The notes beneath the pieces were generated by a model. It was not told where the DNA came from, made no database searches, and saw only the letters and a list, made by a program, of their open reading frames with translations. The position numbers and the translations under genes are program-made. Positions 58,974 to 64,000 of a stretch of 64,000 nt of DNA are shown here, piece after piece. Where the stretch lies: the NCBI GenBank assembly GCA_964397655.1, contig CAYNKA010000018.1, positions 1-64,000 on the forward strand, written 5' to 3'. Every line of letters begins with the position of its first letter. Within the stretch, counting starts at the first letter, position 1. This DNA is from CAYNKA01 sp964397655. GTDB lineage: Bacteria; Spirochaetota; Spirochaetia; DTKZ01.

Positions 58974-59981
58974 TCACTGAATTCTCTGAATCTCCTCGTA
59001 AAGGCCCTTTCTCCACATGCCTTTTTCTTCCATTGATGCGGTTGCTCCCTTTACCCGGTCCTGCATCTCTTTGACGTTGTCGAGTGTCAGGATTGTTGCT
59101 CCCTCTGTTTTCATCTTGTTGATCGAATCCTGTTCACGTTTGAGAGCTTGGGAATCGCAGAAAGCCAAGGCCTCCGTTGCGCACTCCTGTACGATTTTCT
59201 GCATTTCCGGGGGAAGCTTCTCCCATGCAGCCCCGTTCATGAGGATGAAGAACGTGGACTGCAAATGCCTTGTAAGCGTCACATTGGGAGCCGCCTCGTG
59301 CAGTTTTGCCTGATAAGAAGCGGTTGTAGGCCCTTCGCACGAATCGATTACGCCCTGCTTTAATCCCATATATACCTCGGCCCAAGTTACGCGTGTAGGT
59401 CGAGTCCCAAGAGCCTCCCAAAGACGAAGATAACTCTCGATTTCCGGAACCCTCATTTTCTTGTTTTGCAGGTCGGCCAGGCTTTTTACCGGGGTTTTGG
59501 AGAAGAATATCCGCGCATCCGTCGCAGTCGCGCCGAGTATCTTCACTTTGTGCTTCGTTTCAAACTGTTTGGCCATACCCGCGAACAGATCGCTTTTCAG
59601 GAATTTCTGAAGATGCTCCCTATCCCGGAACGTAAAGCCCCAGCCAAGAACGCTGAAATCCTTTTCCCAGTTTGCGAGCCAGTCCAGAACATCGCCGTAA
59701 AAGGTCTGCGTTCCCGCTATGACGCTTTGTATTTGATCGACATCGCCTCCCAACTGGTCGGCAGGAAACCAATCGACGGTCAAAGCCCCGCCTCCCTGCC
59801 TGCGAAGAAGCTCAACCATGCGAGAGTTCGAAGCATCGAACAGCGACCCAACCGTATCGGAACCGCCATAAATGAACTTGAACTGTTTCGACTCAACCGC
59901 CTCCGTTTTCCCGCCCGCAAAACCGGCAAAAGCCGCACAAAGCAGTGCCGTCAAGGAGAAAACCAGTGTTTTCGTTCTCAT
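58974..59981 (-). CDS. dctP: TRAP transporter substrate-binding protein
   Basis: A 335-residue DctP-type protein. Signal peptide MRTKTLVFSLTALLCAAFAGF, mature start AGGKTEAVES (spirochaete style). Family features: VDQIQSVIAGTQTFYGDVLD, LRLWEALGTRPTRVTWAEVY with the conserved Arg that binds a carboxylate ligand, LKQGVIDSCEGP. GGAGG stands 7 bp before the ATG at 59981. The ligand is probably an organic acid; the partner UroD-like gene may act on it. Confidence 0.92.
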   Translation of the reverse strand: MRTKTLVFSLTALLCAAFAGFAGGKTEAVESKQFKFIYGGSDTVGSLFDASNSRMVELLRRQGGGALTVDWFPADQLGGDVDQIQSVIAGTQTFYGDVLDWLANWEKDFSVLGWGFTFRDREHLQKFLKSDLFAGMAKQFETKHKVKILGATATDARIFFSKTPVKSLADLQNKKMRVPEIESYLRLWEALGTRPTRVTWAEVYMGLKQGVIDSCEGPTTASYQAKLHEAAPNVTLTRHLQSTFFILMNGAAWEKLPPEMQKIVQECATEALAFCDSQALKREQDSINKMKTEGATILTLDNVKEMQDRVKGATASMEEKGMWRKGLYEEIQRIQ

Positions 59982-60030
59982 CACAAACCTCCTGCAATTT
60001 TTCCTGTTTCAACGAAACAGTATGAAATCC

Positions 60031-61224
60031 CTAAACTTGCACCGAACCGAAAGCTTGAATCCTCCGCTTGATTTCCTGCATCCTCTCGAAACTCATTTCC
60101 GGAGGTACATTGTCCGACACTCCAAGAATCAATCGACTGCCTGATCCTAAATCCTTGAACAGTTCGGCGATGTACGTGTCGAATTCGCTGTCGTTCATGG
60201 AGCTTCGCAACAATGAAATAGCCGGAATCCCGCCCCAGGTCGTGATGTTGTTCCCCACACCGTCTCTGAATTCCCGAAGAGTGAGCTTCGTCATCGGGGC
60301 CGTGCAGACAGACTCCGCAACATGAAAAGCCGAATTGCGGTAACAGTCGAGCAACTCGCGGTTCTCGCCATCAGTGTGGCAAAGAGCGTATTTCCCGACA
60401 GCCTCTGCTTTTCTCCCGACCTTATCTATCCACGGTTTTATCTCTTGGTTGAAGAAACCGGGATAGGTCGTGTTCTGATCGTAATTGCTTCCCCAGAGAA
60501 AGGCCTCGCAATCGGAATCGAGAACGGCGTCCAGAACGTCATTGAAAAACGGTTCCATCCTTTTCGCCATGGAATACAATTCTTCCCGACTGTCCATGTA
60601 GAGATAGAAAAAGTTGTCCATTGCTACGAGGTCGTGCAGCATGAAATGAACGGGAGATGCAACCGGCATGCCGTTAGCTATCGCAAGGCCATGATTCCCG
60701 ATACGCTTTTTGAAAGATCGATAATTCTCGGGCGTTCTTATTACTTTGAGGTGCTCGAAAATTCGCGCGACCGCTTCGAAGTCATCTTTGGAACGGATAG
60801 GATAAGACATAATGAAAGGAAGAGAAATGCCGTCCTTAATCATCTCTTGCGATGTTTTTATGTGAGTGAAAATTTCCCCGACCGGAGTTTTTATCCATGT
60901 TTTCAGATTTTCCTCATCGTGCTCAAAGCGGACAGGAAAACCCTTCAATTCGACCCTATACGGGTAATCCGGATGATTATCGATGCCGAAACCTCGCAGA
61001 ATCAAATCCTCTTTTGATCTCGGCAATGTATAATCGGCCCTGACCGCATGACAGGCGACTCCCATCTCTTCGGCTATATTTACGGTATTCATTCCTTGAT
61101 ATCTTTCCGGCAAGGTGCCTCTGGAATTATTCGCTATGTACCAGAGATCCATTCGAGGAGCCCAGGGAATTAGGTCGGATGATTGTCCTTTTATAGCGGC
61201 AAGCATCCTTTCCCGATGATTCAT
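60031..61224 (-). CDS. Uroporphyrinogen decarboxylase-family protein (methyltransferase-like)
   Basis: A 397-residue URO-D-fold protein. MNHRERMLAAIKGQSSDLIP is the family start; the C-terminal part has CHTDGENRELLDCYRNSAFH and ESVCTAP, where corrinoid methyltransferases of this fold (MtaA/CmuA group) have their zinc ligands (His and Cys). It lacks the arginines of true HemE, so haem synthesis is unlikely. GGAGG is 5 bp before the ATG. It is first in the unit with dctPQM, suggesting conversion (perhaps demethylation) of the imported compound. Confidence 0.83.
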   Translation of the reverse strand: MNHRERMLAAIKGQSSDLIPWAPRMDLWYIANNSRGTLPERYQGMNTVNIAEEMGVACHAVRADYTLPRSKEDLILRGFGIDNHPDYPYRVELKGFPVRFEHDEENLKTWIKTPVGEIFTHIKTSQEMIKDGISLPFIMSYPIRSKDDFEAVARIFEHLKVIRTPENYRSFKKRIGNHGLAIANGMPVASPVHFMLHDLVAMDNFFYLYMDSREELYSMAKRMEPFFNDVLDAVLDSDCEAFLWGSNYDQNTTYPGFFNQEIKPWIDKVGRKAEAVGKYALCHTDGENRELLDCYRNSAFHVAESVCTAPMTKLTLREFRDGVGNNITTWGGIPAISLLRSSMNDSEFDTYIAELFKDLGSGSRLILGVSDNVPPEMSFERMQEIKRRIQAFGSVQV

Positions 61225-61247
61225 GAAGACCTCCAAAAAAGCATAAG

Positions 61248-61299
61248 TTATTACAAGAATAACGCGACTTTTTTTATAGCTCCTCCTTGTTTATTACAA
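61248..61299. promoter_or_regulatory. Paired TTATTACAA direct repeats in the AraC/UroD divergent region
   Basis: TTATTACAA occurs at 61248-61256 and 61291-61299, start-to-start spacing 43 bp, about four helical turns. One copy lies ahead of the UroD-dctPQM start, and the other covers the spacer and -35 of the araC-type promoter. This is the geometry of AraC-family sites that activate one side and repress the other. Confidence 0.6.
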
Positions 61300-61315
61300 T
61301 TTTATCCACTATTCT
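61287..61315 (+). promoter_or_regulatory. Promoter of the AraC-type gene, leaderless arrangement
   Basis: TTGTTT (61287-61292), 17 bp, TATTCT (61310-61315), then 8 bp to the ATG at 61324 and no ribosome site. Confidence 0.6.
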
Positions 61316-61323
61316 AAGATTCA

Positions 61324-62166
61324 ATGGAACGAAGACCTATCCTTGATTTGAAATTCGGGCTTAACTGCGGTTGGGAACGAGTAAAGGAATGGAATTGTTT
61401 CCATCGCCATGACGAGATCGAATTTTTATTCTTTCCCAAAGGGGACAACATACTATATCGCTTCGGCGGCAAAGTCGTTGAAATACAACACGACCAGTCC
61501 ATCCTTTTCTGGGGGGCCATTCCCCATCAGCTTGTGGAGATTTCCGAAGATAACGTCCAATATTGGCTTACGATACCCCCCACTACCTTTCTCCAGTGGA
61601 ATTTTCCTTCATATCTGGTCAAGGATGTGCTCGACGGTAAAATGATCGTTGAAATCGATAAGGAACTCCGCGATATAGACCTCATGACGTTCCCGATTTG
61701 GAAGGACGAAGCTTCTCAAGCAAATCTCGAAAAAAAGAAAGCGCTCAATCTTTCCGTGGAAGCGCGCATTCGCAGATTGGCTTTGCGATACGGGGAACCC
61801 CTTGAAGAATCCCAATCCAAACCTCGTTATCTCATTCCGAAAGAGAAGAACGCCTTTCTCGACATGTATGATTTCATCACGGTCAATTACAAAAAATCCT
61901 TGAGAATTAAAGAAATCGCGAAAGTCGCGAATCTTCATACGAATTACGCAATTTCGCTCTTTAAATCCAAGTGCGGAGTTAATATCGTGGAGCTGATAAC
62001 CATGTTGCGTGTTTACGAAGCCCAGCGGCTTTTACTCACAACCGATTTGAAAATCGTGGATATCGCAATGGAATCCGGCTTTGGATCGCTGAGCAACTTC
62101 TACAAGATGTTCACAAAACTCTGCCACAAAAACCCGAATGATTATCGTCGCAGTCTGCAATCATAA
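61324..62166 (+). CDS. AraC-family regulator of the TRAP/UroD locus
   Basis: A 280-residue protein. The N-terminal cupin-like sensor (about 15-100: CFHRHDEIEFLFFPKGDNIL, ILFWGAIPHQLVE) and the C-terminal double HTH (about 185-278: RIKEIAKVANLHTNYAISLF, IVDIAMESGFGSLSNFYKMF) are both complete. It is transcribed away from uroD-dctPQM with a shared 99-bp region, so it is the likely regulator, with the transported compound or its product as ligand. Confidence 0.9.
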   Translation: MERRPILDLKFGLNCGWERVKEWNCFHRHDEIEFLFFPKGDNILYRFGGKVVEIQHDQSILFWGAIPHQLVEISEDNVQYWLTIPPTTFLQWNFPSYLVKDVLDGKMIVEIDKELRDIDLMTFPIWKDEASQANLEKKKALNLSVEARIRRLALRYGEPLEESQSKPRYLIPKEKNAFLDMYDFITVNYKKSLRIKEIAKVANLHTNYAISLFKSKCGVNIVELITMLRVYEAQRLLLTTDLKIVDIAMESGFGSLSNFYKMFTKLCHKNPNDYRRSLQS

Positions 62167-62228
62167 GGGTTCGGATCTCCTACCGTGGCGACTATCAAGG
62201 AAATACCTTTTTTGCACATGCCAAGTCC

Positions 62229-63008
62229 TCAATCTCCATTGAGGCCGTACTTCCCGAATATTTCATTGATCCTTCCCGATTTCTTCAATTCCGATACCCC
62301 ATGGGAAAGCATCTCCGCATACGCAAAACCATCGGGGTCGTTGGGATTGAATCCTGTTTGAGCTGAAATCAAAACCTTCGCTTTCCCCGCTATTTTCAAT
62401 TTTTCGGATAAATTGTTTTGTCTCGCCACATACACACCGATGGCTTCCGTCGCTATAACAACATCGGTCCGCCCCATGAGCAACTTGGTGAAGTTCCTGA
62501 GATTGATGTCTTCCCCGGATATCAGCTCCAGCAAGGGCGATCGCTCCCTGCTCATTTTCGCTATATACTCATTGATTTCCGGATCCGCAAAATCAAATCC
62601 CAATCCGCTGGCGATTCTCTTGCCGCTTAGCGACGATATGCCCTCGTATTTCCAATCACTGTTTTTCGCGGTGAAGAATACCACATGATCGATGTAAATG
62701 GGGTTTTTCAGGAAGATAAAGTCGGGGGCGGAATTCGGCGATAGAAGAAGAACGCCGTCCGCGTTTCCTCTGTATATCTCCTGAATTGATCTTTTATATG
62801 GCGCAAATTTTATCTCTACCTGGAATCCGAGCTTCTCAAATACTTCATGAACGATATCGACCATGAACCCTTTATAATCATTTTCGTTTTTGCCGTTTAT
62901 GGTATATGGCGGCGATTCGTCGGTTATAAATCTTATCTTTTTGTTTTGCCCGCTTAATGGGGTCAAGGAACTCAGCAGTATGATAAAAAGGATGAGTGCT
63001 TTATTCAT
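62229..63008 (-). CDS. Amino-acid-type periplasmic binding protein (SBP_bac_3)
   Basis: A 259-residue protein with a signal peptide (MNKALILFIILLSSLTPLSG). KIRFITDESPPYTINGKNEND, GFMVDIVHEVFEKLGFQVEI and the later GKRIASGLG / GRTDVVIATEA are typical of solute-binding protein family 3. No ABC permease adjoins it, so it may act alone as a sensor or serve a distant transporter. GGAGGAG precedes the ATG. It is AT-rich like the TRAP region. Confidence 0.87.
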   Translation of the reverse strand: MNKALILFIILLSSLTPLSGQNKKIRFITDESPPYTINGKNENDYKGFMVDIVHEVFEKLGFQVEIKFAPYKRSIQEIYRGNADGVLLLSPNSAPDFIFLKNPIYIDHVVFFTAKNSDWKYEGISSLSGKRIASGLGFDFADPEINEYIAKMSRERSPLLELISGEDINLRNFTKLLMGRTDVVIATEAIGVYVARQNNLSEKLKIAGKAKVLISAQTGFNPNDPDGFAYAEMLSHGVSELKKSGRINEIFGKYGLNGD

Positions 63009-63057
63009 AGCTCCTCCTTTGCATCGAAAGGCATACTCACGGGGACAGGGTCAGCGA

Positions 63058-63234
63058 TTATTCAAGCACATCCTTTTCGCTTTCCATTCGTAAGTATAGT
63101 TCATCGTGTCGTGCATTTTTCTCTTCGCCCCATCCAAATATCCTAAAAAAGCTTTCCGGGGTGCTGCAGGTAAATCCGATCCCGAAGGACAGGGAACGGT
63201 TTTCGCCGAGTCTTCGGCAACTCCTGACCTTCAT
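63058..63234 (-). CDS. Possible small protein coupled to the methyltransferase gene
   Basis: A 58-residue ORF whose ATG at 63234 overlaps the methyltransferase TGA (ATGA), with GGCGGAG directly before it. The sequence (MKVRSCRRLGENRSLSFGIG, later FFRIFGWGEEK and ELYLRMESEK) has no known relative I can name. The coupling supports a gene, but short chance ORFs also occur; treat as hypothetical. Confidence 0.35.
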   Translation of the reverse strand: MKVRSCRRLGENRSLSFGIGFTCSTPESFFRIFGWGEEKNARHDELYLRMESEKDVLE

Positions 63235-63998
63235 TTCTCCGCCAGGTAAAACGTCACATTCTCCCCATTCCAGGCATCGCCCTGCGGCAATACGTTTTCG
63301 AACTTTTTGAGCCGGCGGAAATTCGCTGCGGTCATGATCGGTTCGAGATCGCCGTACTCGTAATACGTGCTCCAGAACAGGTAGGTATCGACGGCATCGT
63401 TTCCGTCGATGACGACATGCTGATTGAGCAGCACGTTGTTCTCCGGATAGTGATATCCGCAATTCAATGCGAGGTACGGCTCGTCCTTCCAAAAACCTTT
63501 CGGAACCATTTCCCAGGACTGCTTCAGAATTTTGTCTTCGATGTTCCTGGAGTTGACGACGTCGAAAAAGAACATCCCTCCTTTCTTCAGTGCTTTATGA
63601 ATGTTGTTCAACGCGACAGTCCGCTCTCCGGGGCGCAAGACGCAGAAATCCAGGTAGATCATGATAACCGCATCGAATCGATTCTCGTAATCCATAGCGA
63701 GATAATTCATGCAGCGATATTCTATTTCGGATCGGTTTTTGAGCGTAACGGATTTCGCGTAGTCGATCGACTTTTCCGAGAAATCAATCCCGGTGACTTT
63801 CAGCCCTTTCTCGGCGAATCTCTCCGCATAAAGCCCCGGCCCGCATCCCATGTCCAACAGGGAAATTTCGCTTTTCGACGTTTGCGACAAGATCCAATTC
63901 ACAATCAAGTCGATCTTCTTACCGCTGCGGCTTGCCGTATCGGTGTCCGGATCGATGTGGCATTTCAGCAATTGTTCAGAGATGTAGGGATCGGTCCA
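63231..63998 (-). CDS. SAM-dependent methyltransferase, N-terminal end outside window
   Basis: The frame is open to the right edge, giving at least 255 residues. WTDPYISEQLL, then HIDPDTDTASRS, is typical of the start of a common class I methyltransferase group in Firmicutes and spirochaetes; motif I is LLDMGCGPGLYAERF, and the motif II and IV positions are VTGIDFSEKSIDYAK and FDAVIMIYLDFCVL. The substrate is unknown. The true start is just beyond 64000. Confidence 0.87.
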   Translation of the reverse strand, partial: WTDPYISEQLLKCHIDPDTDTASRSGKKIDLIVNWILSQTSKSEISLLDMGCGPGLYAERFAEKGLKVTGIDFSEKSIDYAKSVTLKNRSEIEYRCMNYLAMDYENRFDAVIMIYLDFCVLRPGERTVALNNIHKALKKGGMFFFDVVNSRNIEDKILKQSWEMVPKGFWKDEPYLALNCGYHYPENNVLLNQHVVIDGNDAVDTYLFWSTYYEYGDLEPIMTAANFRRLKKFENVLPQGDAWNGENVTFYLAEK

Positions 63999-64000
63999 CA

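Noticed and set aside
60031..61224. UroD-like protein as HemE
   Set aside because: The conserved Arg motifs of HemE are missing, and the gene belongs with a TRAP importer and an AraC regulator rather than haem genes.
1..64000. CRISPR arrays, tRNA or rRNA genes, insertion sequences
   Set aside because: No regularly spaced repeats, no tRNA cloverleaf with a CCA-side consensus and no transposase-like ORF were found on reading; a small tRNA could be missed without a covariance search.

Overview
The window reads as a moderately high-GC spirochaete chromosome (order Spirochaetales; genus not resolved). Three unrelated solute-binding proteins carry the mature N-terminal signature G-G/A-G-K-x-E-A just after the signal peptide (livK-like, sugar-type, TRAP-type), which is a habit of Treponema/Spirochaeta-like genomes as I know them. 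The gene content also fits: Cys-clustered and TPR lipoproteins, DUF3798 transport and Crp-like regulators. Most genes have strong AGGAGG ribosome sites and sigma70-like promoters, and several have the -10 box so close to the start codon that the mRNA may be leaderless.

Layout. 1-7500: tail of a cyclophilin-like fold protein, then a tight tryptophan operon on the minus strand (trpE, trpGD fusion, trpCF fusion, trpB, trpA). It starts from a clear promoter with a leader peptide holding two adjacent Trp codons and an intrinsic terminator, so it looks controlled by ribosome-mediated attenuation. A divergent thioredoxin gene shares the upstream region. 7500-16400: lipoproteins, a Crp/Fnr regulator, glmS, a vWA-domain secreted protein, a CE7 esterase and an M20-type amidohydrolase. 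16440-17710: an AT-rich restriction-modification pair (BglII-like nuclease and MT-A70 methylase) inserted between convergent host genes. 17730-19480: pyrD/pyrK (class 1B dihydroorotate dehydrogenase). 20245-25860: a five-gene ABC importer built around a DUF3798 binding protein. 27290-29655: an orphan Cache/PAS histidine kinase. 29856-34373: a livHMGFK branched-chain amino-acid-type importer.

36600-42225 is a carbohydrate locus: LacI repressor, sugar ABC importer (binding protein and two permeases) and a cytoplasmic Cys-type sulfatase. Two copies of a LacI-type operator sit before lacI and before the transporter. 42313-52525 holds YgiQ, an isochorismatase-like hydrolase, a double cNMP/double STAS protein, an nfnAB electron-bifurcating transhydrogenase with the Rex redox repressor behind it, LuxR- and AraC-type regulators, an EamA exporter and a LOG protein.

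From about 53.2 kb the base composition becomes mixed and more AT-rich, and gene remains appear (an iron-sulfur protein fragment and a VapC toxin fragment). This is followed by a TetR/DUF4386 pair, an acetyltransferase, a TRAP transporter run together with a uroporphyrinogen-decarboxylase-like protein under a divergent AraC regulator, an amino-acid-type binding protein and a methyltransferase cut by the window edge. No tRNA, rRNA, CRISPR array or intact transposase was seen.
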